Shown: positions 39,701 through 49,288, counted from the stretch's first letter. The stretch: 64,000 nt of DNA from Jaenimonas drosophilae (GCA_030849065.1 JASAON010001636.1:1-64000), one strand, 5' to 3'. The notes: generated by a model not told the origin, from the letters alone. Program-made: numbers and translations.

Positions 39701-39809
39701 CGCCTCCATTCCAGCGCATCCTGTGGAGGATGATGAGGATGATGTGGAGATCATCGAGGATTCCTACTTCGAGAAGTTTGGACCCATCGTCGAGGATGAC
39801 GATGACTGA
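36702..39809 (+). CDS. Degenerate DEAH-box helicase-like protein (pseudo-helicase)
   Basis: The 1035-residue protein has an Ala/Ser/Thr-rich N-terminus of about 150 residues, then a DEAH/RHA-type two-RecA layout without catalytic motifs. The Walker A position (about 171-190) reads VTVVERYHTALTIAVEL, with no GxGKT. The motif II strand ends VVVPGMSR (268-275) instead of DEAH. Motif III is CASE rather than SAT. Motif V is kept in form (VVIDLGTFRR, 464-473). Motif VI (493-506) lacks QRxGRAGR but keeps the following PGVYVSVF. Winged-helix and HA2-like segments follow, including the typical LGLGEASIAVACVSS region, then an OB-like part. The C-terminus is strongly acidic. A structural or RNA-binding role is an inference. 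Confidence 0.75.
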   Translation: MPIAPRQGRKGGKVTASPSVGPASATPGSISPGSVFGPTGLLPSEPTNDLEFNLEALMNSKQSKERKGAAAGVTSSTEASPAATAAPPVVSTGSNVLKFDLDAIEQIGQGVVVGAARAIRTDMKKPNATPEEMEAKAAAVFLGLKSSVAARAGSSAPSISHTKILPQVRANTVTVVERYHTALTIAVELSRTKPEEKVLVVVARPTHVSVVSSLLREMSGSAPTGVAVGELHSHGFDGAQATPLWVTSSENALLYLTAQKSLAPFSYVVVPGMSRMTLLTSYFLWGLRERVFRRSNNFDPSAPPLSAIVCASEFSSEAIQAFFANTKNITTIAGATPDVTEINYDEACALAGCNVLEMEIDRSGKHHGPHPKLTEHCIRCAAAVTAKLLSMAKSPLCVYVLTGDIREMGDALLGAKLSKDVAIYSGRNSLSGSESPTYAPVHRVTVLRNIQAFTEAGSAQDVNVVIDLGTFRRSINPNKSESFIRDSSTEWQSQVEHKARRLALTEGLPGVYVSVFPPAAVGAFPAKDSLDISTFDVEDAILQCARAGMPINLAKDALVTADDAAMEQAHFYLSEKCLIASPMNATITFVGEMASRVSLEHDFSSYVINCVALGLGEASIAVACVSSLPFFPSGRAALDSEMWKSAVLASRTLYAQEVSTKSDVLADTLVFLQWLKLKVEGCPTAALLEELCIAETHMLRVEELMHRTAHQLKDYTFLDSFDDVRTVKNAIATIHSQSTLLTFIQSVTLSRRTCFVRDSGNMNSRDRSGALVFVRTAKKVRPNFNAPSSVPWDARAAFVAVELLNAPTFIIASRFSAISTSYFFASLLLLFPQVEYSDPVETPDGEGQTVYFGVLCNRQMKRFRVRISEAAQILDFRERINVAFGYLQAARISPKSITRRKFEARLKEVDRLFNLENFHHDIQNEFLHLVTELDVSENQGSFETAKLHCITPKCPLELPAVIPDPSDMEHIIDFRSGKLWQQTSPVAEHSPPSLKESSAVASIPAHPVEDDEDDVEIIEDSYFEKFGPIVEDDDD

Positions 39810-40253
39810 GAGCCACCGCCGTGACCGTTCCGTGTGGGATGACGTGTGGTTCGAGGTGGCATATTTCGTCACGCACACAACATGTGTGTGGCACATGCGT
39901 TTGGATAAAAAAAATTAGTCAATAAAAAAAACATATCAATACGAGCCGAGGGAAACTACATGAAGGCGACGTTCGGTGTTTCTGCGCGTTGTTGTTGGCT
40001 GATACCGAACAATCCGCAGGACGCGTCTTCGTCACTTCCTATTCCGGTGGCTAGCTTTTGAGGTGTTGAGAGGCCGCTCATGTTTCGTGCTCCAACTCCT
40101 TTTCGCCTATGTGTATGTTTGCGTACGGAGAGCTACGTTTTTTTTTCTTCAATGATGTTGACGATCATGACTCCTCTTGTTGCTCACCTCTTACTTCTTC
40201 TTTGATTAGACGTTGTGCCGTGACACAGTGTGGTTGGTGTAGTCTTCTCCACG
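39810..40253. other. Intergenic region
   Basis: A/T-rich runs near 39907-39930 and a T tract at 40138-40150. C/T-rich sequence at 40170-40205 precedes AGs and the next ATG. No gene seen. Confidence 0.5.
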
Positions 40254-41114
40254 ATGAACGACGCCGATATTGACGCACTCATTCGTGCAGACGAGACCCG
40301 TCTCACTCGCTACAACCCATATCTAGAACTCAGCGAAGCAGAACGTAGAGAGGTCGTGTACCAACAAAGCAAGAGTACAGGTGGCCCATGCGCCTCCACT
40401 AGCTTTACGCCAAAGGCCAAGGCTCAGAACGACTACCTTCAATTCACCAACTTCCCACTTGACGGCCTTCCTCTTCCCCCGGCAGAGGACAAGCTCGTTC
40501 GTGAGTACCATGATGCCCGACGGGAGCAGGAGGTCCGCGACACTATAGCCGAAGAGGGTCTCTTCCCAAGCGGCAACGAGGGCGACGTGGATGAGGACCT
40601 TCATCAAGCCCGTGCAGAGATGCTGGAGATTCTCGCACAGGAAGAGTACAACAAGGGTCTCTATCAGGCCGCGATCGCCCACGTCCAGGAGGAGCTCATG
40701 AAGTCCAACCACTACCGACAGCCCCCTATTGGGGCTAACTACGACCCTGCAACAGGAGCCATTGTGAGTCGCGCAGAGCGCGAGAGCGGCTACTTCATTC
40801 AAGACCGCAACGCCGCAGGGGGTCCGCGGTATCGCACCCCCATCACCAACTCCGTCCTCCCAGGCCCATACCTCACCCTAGACTGCAAAGGAAAACACAC
40901 ACGTTATGAAGCCCTCAATCATCGTCTTCCAGTACGTCGGAGTGCGCAGAGCATCGCCGCTCGCCCAGTTAGCGAGCGTCGTAGTGGGCACTTCCCGTTA
41001 CCAAAACAGCATGTAGATGATGCCCACTTGCTTATGCCGCGGCGTGATGTACTGCCTCCCATTGAGCCAGGGACGGCCCTCCGCCACTGGAAGCACAAGA
41101 TGGGTCTCGAGTAG
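40254..41114 (+). CDS. Hypothetical protein
   Basis: The 286-residue protein is not recognised. The N-terminal 150 residues are charged and helical (NDADIDALIRADETRLTRYN, EDLHQARAEMLEILAQEEYN). The C-terminal 140 residues are basic and rich in Pro, Arg, His and Tyr with little regular structure (GPRYRTPITNSVLPGPYLTL). There is no signal or membrane segment. Such extended Pro/Arg/Tyr tails are common in axoneme-associated proteins, but this is only a resemblance. The start is the ATG after CCACG at 40254. The frame opens slightly upstream without ATG. Confidence 0.65.
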   Translation: MNDADIDALIRADETRLTRYNPYLELSEAERREVVYQQSKSTGGPCASTSFTPKAKAQNDYLQFTNFPLDGLPLPPAEDKLVREYHDARREQEVRDTIAEEGLFPSGNEGDVDEDLHQARAEMLEILAQEEYNKGLYQAAIAHVQEELMKSNHYRQPPIGANYDPATGAIVSRAERESGYFIQDRNAAGGPRYRTPITNSVLPGPYLTLDCKGKHTRYEALNHRLPVRRSAQSIAARPVSERRSGHFPLPKQHVDDAHLLMPRRDVLPPIEPGTALRHWKHKMGLE

Positions 41115-41360
41115 GGCATGCTCGAGATGCTGCTGATGTACACCATTTCTAGGCACCGCTGTGGATGCTCTGCCTTGGACATTCACGCGTGCTGACAACA
41201 ACAACAACAACAGGATCCCAATCCGTCGTGTCTCCCCCCATCTCGCACTTCCCACTTGCTATACGCATGAAATTCATCTTCCCCCCTTTTTTTTCATTTT
41301 TCAGCTAGTACCGATCATATCCACGATCAACAACACACCATCGCGTGCTCCTGACTTGAC

Positions 41361-44300
41361 ATGGCGGATGGTGGCTCCATGCGGGAGTCGCTGACGCTCT
41401 CCCGACGCCGGCAACGCCGACCCGATCTTCAATGTGAGTGCGCACTTCCACCGGAGGTGGTGCAACGTACTCTCTGCGTCATGAGCTTGTTGGAGGCCCA
41501 AATTCCCGCGGTAACACCACCTGCTGCCCTCCCATTCTACCAATCTATACGCACCATTCACGGCGCTCTGGACGATTTCCTCGCGTGCTCCTCCACACCC
41601 GAGCTGCAGCTGCGTGCGGTGTCCAAAATAACCGCTGCCGTTCGCGAGTCATCCATGGGCAAGCCGGTAAACAGGGCCGGGGCGACGGCTGAGGACGTGG
41701 CGTGCATGGCTCAGTGCTCTCACATCTTCTACAATAAATGGATCTTCTTCATGCTACTAGACTGCCGTGTACGCTACCTCCATCGTGCGCTCTCCACACT
41801 TTTGCGGACGACGTTTGATGTCAGCGACGTTGAAGCCCAAAAAGAGTTTCAGGAGTCGTTCCGGTCGTCCCTCATCACCGTCTACAACAATAACGCTGGT
41901 GTCCCAACGCTCTTTTCTGTGGAGGAGTCGGATGCCACGGAGCGGGAGCATCAAGTCCGTGTGCTGCACTTCCTGAACTGTGTAGATGGCCTCACGAGCA
42001 CTGTGATGCCCATGATGCCGGCCATCTTCACCAATACTTTTGTTGAGATGCTTCCCCTTCTTGGTGACGCCTTAACGTGGACGGTGAGCAATGCGATGCA
42101 GCATCGCACCTCAGGCGGAATGACGGTGGATGGGCCCAATACAGCCGCACCGGAAACCATCTACGGCGATGATTTGGACCACATTCGTTTTGGTGTCCGT
42201 GTTGTTGCCACGTACATGCACAAGTACATGGACCAGTTGGTGGAGCTGTGGGCAACGGCGGAGGCGGATCCTTCCGCGTCCATCGCCAACCACCTTACCC
42301 GCTTGATGCACCCAGCCTTTGTTATGCTGCTCTCGCCCATCTTCCCCAAGGACGTCCTCAACGCGACGGGGCTGTTATTTGCCTCGTGCGTCACCGTTCG
42401 TTCTTGTGATGCGTGGCTCATCAACTCCCTCTGCCACTACCTGTGTGGAGCACCTGCAGCCAATATGGCTGGAGGCATGGAGACCCAATCTTCATTGACG
42501 GCAACCCTTCAAAACCCCACCATTAGAGCTCGCGTGCATCAACTCGTGACGGTCCTCTGCGCTGCCGACCCCCGCGGGGCCTCTGCTGGTGCTCCCACAG
42601 ACGCAATGCGGTCGCTGTTGCAACAGGTAACCCCCAACGGGCGCTTTGCCCTCTTGAAGGGGATCCTCGCGCACTTCTCGCAGCCCATTCGTCGCCAAGT
42701 CAGCTCCATTGGCCTTCTCCTGACCCCATTTGCAATGGAATCAGGTACTCCAGTAGTGGCATTGCATGAGGTGATCCTCCCTGCGGCTGAGGCCTACCTC
42801 TCTTCCATCCAGGAGCCCGAAACGCGCTTCATGGCCACCCAAACAGTTGATAGCGTCGTTCGCCACATCTCAACGGTGATGGAGGTGCTGCTCGTGGCAC
42901 TCGATCCTGAAGGACGTACTCAACGCGTGGAGGTGGCGGGAAAGGAGGCAAAGCGAGCCAAGGCATCTCGCTTGCCCACGACAACATTGCAGGAGGTACC
43001 TCCCTACTGTTTGCCATCGAAGCAGCTTCTTCACACTCTTAATGTGGCTACGCAGCTCGCCATGGCCTTTTGGGATGACGCCACACAGCACATGTCAAGT
43101 GCCCTCTACGGCACCTACGCCGAGGTACTCCGCATCAACGAATGTCTGAGGCGATTTAAGCACATTCAGCAAACACGTCATCCATCGTCGGCGGAGGCAA
43201 TCGATGACCTCCCTGTGATGAATGTGTCCGACACCTTGGCTGGCATTTTGGATGTGCAGAGTGAGCGACGTGGCAAGTACCACGCTCTGCTCGGGTTGAT
43301 GCGGATGATGCCGCCGGAGGAATTGGTGGCGGTTCTGCATGGCTACTTTTGCACGCACAAGAAGATGTCGTCGGATAGTGCTTCCAGTGTGTGCTGCTTC
43401 AGCCGAATGTTGTTGTCGGTGAGCAGCAACCACAAGGTGGCGAATGTGGCTGGCGACGTCTTTGCGGAGCTGTCGCTCCGGCTCACGTCCGCGGAGAGCA
43501 CCAAGACACTCCTTGTTCCGGGTGTTGTGAGCCCCCTTGTGCGCTCCATCGCTGTGAAGAGTTACGTGGCCGTGGCCTCCAACGTGAGCGACTCCGTGAA
43601 TATCGCCAACATCGCTGCTCACGTTCTCACTCCGCTGATTAAGCAGGACCGCTTCTTCCTGGGAGCCACGATCGATGGACTACTGCAACTAGGACAAGAG
43701 GGCCAGACATCTGCCGATGGCACTGTGTGGGATGCCAGAGTCAGTCAAGGTGTTGTGGAGGCACTGGGCCGTGCACGGAGTGTTGGTCTAGATATCTCCA
43801 CCTACCTCCAACCAGAGCATGTCGTGATGCGCGTGGTGCGGGAGGCGATGCAGTCGCTGCACTTTGACCAACGAAACATGGCCTTCGCGCTCTGCGTCTT
43901 GTGCCCGCGCAAGGCGGAGTTGGTGGCACCGTGGCAGTGCCGTGCCGTGGAGGAGTACGCCTCTCTCAATATGCACCTCGGCGGGGATTCCACCGCCCGG
44001 AAGGGGCTGCTTGAGTCGCTGAAGAAGTGGGTCCAGCGGCTGAGCGACACCTGCAACACCGCCACCCCATCCTCCCCGGTTGCCACCGCGGCAAAGACGG
44101 AGAAGGAGGACTCGGCGGTCTACCGTGAAGTAGTGAGTGAGCACTGCGCACGTCTTGTTGCCATGTGCTCCGACCACATTGGCCACTCCGTTGCCATTGC
44201 CAGAGGTCTGTCCATTGAGCGACGAGTGACGGCCATGTCGTGTGCCGTTCTTCTTCTCAACGCACTGGAGCGCTGCAGCTTCTTTGGCAGTCATCCTGGT

Positions 44301-47300
44301 GCTTTCGTACGTGGCACCGTGGTGGAGCCCCTCTTGGCCACACTCTCCGACGGCTGGGGAGCTGCCCGAGCGGTGGCCAAGGATCTTCTCCTCCTCTTGG
44401 CACGTTGCGCACCGGAGGTTGTCTTTGGTGGATCGGCTGATGCGGCCTCTTCAAGTGCATCGCAGAATATGGATGAGCTCCATCGGGCGTGCACCTACCG
44501 GAATGCAGAAGGGGCGGTGGAGCGGTACATGTTCTTCACCACCGCAACCCCGGCCGTCGTCGCCGCTGAGCGGAGCGATCCGTGCGGAGAGGCTAGCCGT
44601 CGCTATGATGCCTGCCGTGGTGTGGAGGAAGAGGTGCTTCGTCGCTGTGCCACGATGGAGGTGCTGCGTGGCCGCGAGGCATTTGATGCTATTCAGCGCA
44701 ATCCCCTACATGGATCTATCTCGCTGTGCTCTGCCCTCCTGACGAGCGCCTCCAACATTCCCAACGGTGGCGCCGCTCGACGTGTAGAAGCTGCCAACTC
44801 ACTCCTCTCCACCGCCACACGCGTCATGCAGGTGTGCCGCTCTCTTGTTGGCACCGACGCCGCCGTGGCGGAAGGCGAGGTGGTTGATTGCCGTGGGCAC
44901 GTCTACGATCGCACCAACGCCGACCACGAAGGCATCATGCGCTCCGTCGTGAATAACACGTGGCTCAGTATGCGTGTGGCAACCTTGGCGATTCAGCAGG
45001 TGGTGCAGCTCACCACCATGGATGAGCTCAACTACGACACCGTTCACGACATGTGCCGCAACCTCATGCACACACTTCTCTCCACCAAACACAATGGCGT
45101 CATGCGCTGCGTGCGTGGGGCGCTGAAGCGGACATGTGAGGCGCTCGTGCGCTGCCGTGCCCAGATCTTCTTCCACCTCCCCGCACTGTTGCTGAGTGAG
45201 CTCCTCGGGGCGGAGGGCGTGGCCTCTGATGACGTCTCACGCATGCTCCGGCGCAGCCAAGGCCTCCCACACGCCATCTTGGCGGTGCTCGAGGCGGAAG
45301 ACCCCAGCGTTCCTTTCGCCCTCTTCCCTGTTGCCATTCGCCACCTCCTCCGTCTGGCACAGCCGCTGGACGCCACCACCACCACGACAGCAGAGCGTTC
45401 AGAGGTGCAGTGCAGCCAACGCTCCAACGCACTCAACGTACTAAAGTTCATCTTTGAGGATAGGGTCCTCGCCGATCGCTCCATGGCACACATTGAGGAT
45501 GCCTTCTGCACCTCCACCGAGGGCTTCAACGATGAAAGCTGGTACATCCGCAACTCATCCCTCATGCTCTACTCGTCGGTGTTGCAGCGATTTGTCGGGG
45601 AGCACCCGTCCATGGGTGGGGCAGGGGTGAATACCTCACTCCACGACATTGCGAAGCGCACCCCACGTGGGGTGGCCTTTGCCTATCAGGAACTGATGCG
45701 AGGAGCGGGTGCCTCTCATGCTCATGGAGATGGCCTCTCCAGTCTCGCCGTCTTTCCGGTGCTGCAGATGCTCTCGATGCTCTCACCCGACCCGCCGCAC
45801 ATGGTGACGAAGGCCACCGTCACGGAGGAAAATGATGCGGAGAAGATGATTGAGGCGGTGCTTCGCAACGCATCGTCATCGAGCTTGATGATTCGTGCGG
45901 CATGCGCAACAAGCCTAACCTCGCTCGTTCCCATCACCCAGCTGGCGTCTCGCATTGGCGAGGCTGGCCAACGCTTGATGCAGGCCATGCAGGCTCCGTC
46001 CAAGAGCAGCCTCGATGTTGCGCATGGATGCGTGTTGCAGTGGCAGCAGTACATCCGCACCTACGTTGGCACCCTTACTTGGCATCGCCGACATCGATTG
46101 AGTAGCTACGCCTCACCCACCTTGGCAGAGAGTGTTCTCTCCAGTACAGTGGCTGCCTTGATTGCTTCCGGACCCGCCTGGGCTGCTGCCAGCATCAGTT
46201 GCCCCACCATCTGCGCCGCCATCTTCACCCTCTTGGCTGATATTCTCTTCTACACACGCACCTCCACCGCCTGCGCGAGCGTGGTTCCATCGCTGGTGGA
46301 GTTAGGAAGTACCATATTGGCTTCCGTCTTTGTTGCATCATCACGCGGTAAGCACTTTGCCATCACCGATCGTGGGTGTGTACGTGATGGCGCCGGACTG
46401 TTCGTGATGCTCTGTTGCTCTATCCTGACGAGCAATGTGATCTCCAATAGCAGCCAACAGATGCTCCAGTCGGTGCTACGTGGGGAGTGTGCACACTTGG
46501 AGGTGAAGGCTGGCCAACACAATCTTCTGTCATGGGTGATGCATCACGCACTGAGACTGAAGACGGCAGATCTGCTCCCCAAGGCACCGGAGCTCGTGGC
46601 GGAGGCGCTCTACTCTTCCTACCACTGCGATGTGGTTGGTGCAGCCATGAATTCACTTGTGGCAACGCTCGCAACCCGTGGTGATGCAGCAACCTTGCCC
46701 ATTGGCTGTGTCGCGTGGATGGAGCTCACGACGGCTCTCAATTTTGTGGTGCAGAGCGGAGATCATCGCCAGGAGCACCAAGAGCTGGAAGGCCAGCTCG
46801 AGCAGCTTCTGCTGAGTGTGTTGCACACGTCATCCACTGCTTCATCCATGAGGCTAAACTCCGATGCCACACAGGCTGCCATCCTCTTCGTGGCGGCACG
46901 TTGGCGCCCACACTCCACGCTTGCCCCACACATGCTTGAAGAGATCCTCGCCGTGCATGCACATGCAGAGATGCCGGTGCCGATTCGTCACGCCGTGGTT
47001 CAAGCGATTGAGGAGTTGCTCACCGCTTGCCCGTTGCGTGAGCTCGTGGTACCCCTTCAGCCGTTGCTCTTCGTCCTGATGAAGCTGCTGCTCGACGACA
47101 CGGCGGAGATTCGTGATCGTGCCTGTGTAGCGTGGTCGGCCATCCTCCTTGGAAAGAGCGCCGTCCCGCGCGATCAAAGTACCTGCCTTCTCTCGATTAT
47201 GTGCGTGGTGAAGTCGCTGCATCGTGGCAACTCATCTGGTGTGAAGGAAGAGGTCTTCCTTCGTGTCTTGATGGACGATAGCGACGACGAAGTGGATGCT

Positions 47301-47510
47301 GCAGATGGAGAGAGCGAAGCGGACGAGGATGATGGGGCGGATGTGCTCTTCCAGAAGGAGTCCGCCAACATGTTTATTGAAGATACGATGTTGGGCTTCA
47401 TGAATACCTGCCTCTACGGCACACCAGGTGAGGTGGAGTTGGCCTTCCCCACCCTCGCTGCACTCATGCAGGAGGCTGAGCGTACGGGAAAGATGAGGCC
47501 TGTACTTTGA
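41361..47510 (+). CDS. THADA: THADA/TRM732-like HEAT-repeat protein
   Basis: The 2049-residue protein is mostly helical HEAT/ARM-like repeats. The family-defining DUF2428 region lies at about 1180-1430: RGALKRTCEALVRCRAQIF, then LRRSQGLPHAILAVLEAEDP, NALNVLKFIFEDRVLADRSM and FNDESWYIRNSSLMLYSSVL. This is the THADA/yeast Trm732 pattern. In yeast Trm732 pairs with the methyltransferase Trm7 for 2'-O-methylation of position 32 in the tRNA anticodon loop. In animals THADA also affects calcium handling. The length is in the family range. An acidic patch lies near 1970-1990. The start ATG at 41361 follows a T/C tract and AG near 41304. Confidence 0.85.
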   Translation: MADGGSMRESLTLSRRRQRRPDLQCECALPPEVVQRTLCVMSLLEAQIPAVTPPAALPFYQSIRTIHGALDDFLACSSTPELQLRAVSKITAAVRESSMGKPVNRAGATAEDVACMAQCSHIFYNKWIFFMLLDCRVRYLHRALSTLLRTTFDVSDVEAQKEFQESFRSSLITVYNNNAGVPTLFSVEESDATEREHQVRVLHFLNCVDGLTSTVMPMMPAIFTNTFVEMLPLLGDALTWTVSNAMQHRTSGGMTVDGPNTAAPETIYGDDLDHIRFGVRVVATYMHKYMDQLVELWATAEADPSASIANHLTRLMHPAFVMLLSPIFPKDVLNATGLLFASCVTVRSCDAWLINSLCHYLCGAPAANMAGGMETQSSLTATLQNPTIRARVHQLVTVLCAADPRGASAGAPTDAMRSLLQQVTPNGRFALLKGILAHFSQPIRRQVSSIGLLLTPFAMESGTPVVALHEVILPAAEAYLSSIQEPETRFMATQTVDSVVRHISTVMEVLLVALDPEGRTQRVEVAGKEAKRAKASRLPTTTLQEVPPYCLPSKQLLHTLNVATQLAMAFWDDATQHMSSALYGTYAEVLRINECLRRFKHIQQTRHPSSAEAIDDLPVMNVSDTLAGILDVQSERRGKYHALLGLMRMMPPEELVAVLHGYFCTHKKMSSDSASSVCCFSRMLLSVSSNHKVANVAGDVFAELSLRLTSAESTKTLLVPGVVSPLVRSIAVKSYVAVASNVSDSVNIANIAAHVLTPLIKQDRFFLGATIDGLLQLGQEGQTSADGTVWDARVSQGVVEALGRARSVGLDISTYLQPEHVVMRVVREAMQSLHFDQRNMAFALCVLCPRKAELVAPWQCRAVEEYASLNMHLGGDSTARKGLLESLKKWVQRLSDTCNTATPSSPVATAAKTEKEDSAVYREVVSEHCARLVAMCSDHIGHSVAIARGLSIERRVTAMSCAVLLLNALERCSFFGSHPGAFVRGTVVEPLLATLSDGWGAARAVAKDLLLLLARCAPEVVFGGSADAASSSASQNMDELHRACTYRNAEGAVERYMFFTTATPAVVAAERSDPCGEASRRYDACRGVEEEVLRRCATMEVLRGREAFDAIQRNPLHGSISLCSALLTSASNIPNGGAARRVEAANSLLSTATRVMQVCRSLVGTDAAVAEGEVVDCRGHVYDRTNADHEGIMRSVVNNTWLSMRVATLAIQQVVQLTTMDELNYDTVHDMCRNLMHTLLSTKHNGVMRCVRGALKRTCEALVRCRAQIFFHLPALLLSELLGAEGVASDDVSRMLRRSQGLPHAILAVLEAEDPSVPFALFPVAIRHLLRLAQPLDATTTTTAERSEVQCSQRSNALNVLKFIFEDRVLADRSMAHIEDAFCTSTEGFNDESWYIRNSSLMLYSSVLQRFVGEHPSMGGAGVNTSLHDIAKRTPRGVAFAYQELMRGAGASHAHGDGLSSLAVFPVLQMLSMLSPDPPHMVTKATVTEENDAEKMIEAVLRNASSSSLMIRAACATSLTSLVPITQLASRIGEAGQRLMQAMQAPSKSSLDVAHGCVLQWQQYIRTYVGTLTWHRRHRLSSYASPTLAESVLSSTVAALIASGPAWAAASISCPTICAAIFTLLADILFYTRTSTACASVVPSLVELGSTILASVFVASSRGKHFAITDRGCVRDGAGLFVMLCCSILTSNVISNSSQQMLQSVLRGECAHLEVKAGQHNLLSWVMHHALRLKTADLLPKAPELVAEALYSSYHCDVVGAAMNSLVATLATRGDAATLPIGCVAWMELTTALNFVVQSGDHRQEHQELEGQLEQLLLSVLHTSSTASSMRLNSDATQAAILFVAARWRPHSTLAPHMLEEILAVHAHAEMPVPIRHAVVQAIEELLTACPLRELVVPLQPLLFVLMKLLLDDTAEIRDRACVAWSAILLGKSAVPRDQSTCLLSIMCVVKSLHRGNSSGVKEEVFLRVLMDDSDDEVDAADGESEADEDDGADVLFQKESANMFIEDTMLGFMNTCLYGTPGEVELAFPTLAALMQEAERTGKMRPVL

Positions 47511-47817
47511 TCGCGTCATCGATACCAACTGTTGGTGTTGTTGTACCGACCGGTTTCCTGCACAGATGAATTCTAACAAACGAATAAGTCATGGAGTACC
47601 TAAGATACCGCAAACATACGTACACGTATATGTTGATGTGGTCATGTGACCACTACACGCATGATGTCTTGTGCTCGGAGAACAACAACAACAACATCTC
47701 TTCACTTCATTCATTTACTCCTTATGTAGTCAGTTTGCTGCATCATCTTCATGACCATTGGCGTTGGGATCGTCTTGGTGAACGCAACACCCCACGTCTT
47801 ATAATTTTTCGCATTCG
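47511..47817. other. Intergenic region
   Basis: No gene seen. CAACAA repeats at 47682-47695 and a C/T-rich stretch at 47697-47720 precede the RsmI-like start. Confidence 0.5.
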
Positions 47818-49044
47818 ATGCGTTGTATCTTGTGTCGCTCGAGGCCTACATCGCGATGGGTGCCTATCCTTGTGCAGCAGCGCTACCTTTGTGGTGCGTG
47901 GAGCTCAACAGCCATCCAACGCTCCTCCTTTCACTACAAGAAGCAGCGGCTCGCACCTGAAGATGCAGTGGACCCCCTCACGAAGCCCGCCAACATTGAC
48001 AAGTCCTCGTTGCACCTCGTCTCCGTCCCGATTGGCAACTTGAAGGACTTCAGCTACCGCGCCGTGGAGGTGCTGCGTGAGGTGGATTACATCATCACCA
48101 GCGACCGACCAGCGACCAAGTCGCTCCTCGACCTGATCAACATACCAAACCAGGGCCGCCTAATTCACTACAGCCGCAGCAACAGCACCGCCAGCCGCGA
48201 CAAGCTTGTGGAGATGCTGAAGGGGGGTCGGAGCATGGCCTTTGTGACAACCTCCGGCACCCCGTGCGTGGGTGATGTGGGTGGTGAGCTGGTGCAGGAG
48301 ATGCTGCGGAGTGGCATACGGGTCACCTCAGTTCCTGGACCCTCAGCCGCCATCACCGCCCTCTCCATTTGTGGCGTGGCCAAGTCCAGGTATGAGCGCG
48401 ACACAACAGATGAGGCGGACCAGCCGAAGCTGCAGCTCGATGGACTCCAGGATGGCTCCTTCTTCTTTGGCAACATGCTGCCGGAGGCCCATGGAGAACG
48501 TCTTCGCGCACTACGTAGCCTTGTGGCTCCAGCCTCCTACCCCTGTGTGTTTTACGAGGTACCTCGACGGTTGCACGCTGTGCTGCAGGACATTGCTCTT
48601 GTTGTACCGCGGCGTTTGGTCTACGTCGTTCATGAGCTCACCAAGCTCAACGAATCGGTGCACGTGGACACGGCAGAAAAGTTGTCAGCCTTCTATCTAC
48701 GCTTTGAGGCCCATGCGCTGCTCAAGAAGGGTCAAGTCGTTCTCGTCATTGGCCCAGCGGGACCTCGAGAGATCGCGGCGTGGCTCGCTAAGGAGGCCCA
48801 GAAGCGGATGCGAATGCGTCGTGAGTTGCCCACACTCACTTGCATCAATGCACCATCATCTGCGTTGGCAGCGACAGCCGCCAGCACATCCGAAGCCAAG
48901 AAGAGGACGCGGAAGAGCCTCAAGGCGAGACGAGCGGATCGTCTTCGACGCCGGCGTGAGAAACTCATTCGTGACATTGAGGTAGAGCAGGAGCGGCTGC
49001 GGCTAAACATGCACATCAACGTGGAAGACGCGTTGAAGGTGTAG
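47818..49044 (+). CDS. RsmI-type rRNA 2'-O-methyltransferase (tetrapyrrole-methylase fold)
   Basis: The 408-residue protein has an Arg-rich, acid-poor N-terminus (about 1-45) suited to mitochondrial import. An RsmI domain follows: LVSVPIGNLKDFSYRAVEVL near 67-86, TTSGTPCVGDVGGELVQEML as the SAM-loop counterpart of the bacterial SDAGTPxISDPG motif, and VPGPSAAITAL. FFFGNMLP and VFYEVPRRLHAVL match the RsmI C-terminal lobe. Bacterial RsmI methylates the ribose of C1402 in 16S rRNA. The mitochondrial SSU rRNA is the likely substrate here, by inference. A basic C-terminal extension of about 75 residues (KKRTRKSLKARRADRLRRRR) is absent in bacteria. Confidence 0.88.
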   Translation: MRCILCRSRPTSRWVPILVQQRYLCGAWSSTAIQRSSFHYKKQRLAPEDAVDPLTKPANIDKSSLHLVSVPIGNLKDFSYRAVEVLREVDYIITSDRPATKSLLDLINIPNQGRLIHYSRSNSTASRDKLVEMLKGGRSMAFVTTSGTPCVGDVGGELVQEMLRSGIRVTSVPGPSAAITALSICGVAKSRYERDTTDEADQPKLQLDGLQDGSFFFGNMLPEAHGERLRALRSLVAPASYPCVFYEVPRRLHAVLQDIALVVPRRLVYVVHELTKLNESVHVDTAEKLSAFYLRFEAHALLKKGQVVLVIGPAGPREIAAWLAKEAQKRMRMRRELPTLTCINAPSSALAATAASTSEAKKRTRKSLKARRADRLRRRREKLIRDIEVEQERLRLNMHINVEDALKV

Positions 49045-49288
49045 CCACGACACCGGTGCTTCACTTGGTGTCACCCTCAATCATCATCATCATCACACTC
49101 AACACATAATACAACAAGCAAAACAAATCACGTACTTCATGTGGCTCATGTGGCATCAACCTACCTTCCTATTCAGCTATTGTTAGTGCTTTCCTCCGTT
49201 TCATGTTGTTTGGTTCAGCTTTTTCCACACTCATACCGATACCTTTACCGCAGTAGCAATCAAACTATAAGAAAAACAAACACACACC

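Noticed and set aside
36702..39809. Annotation as an active ATP-dependent RNA helicase
   Set aside because: No Walker A, DEAH or arginine-finger motifs remain.
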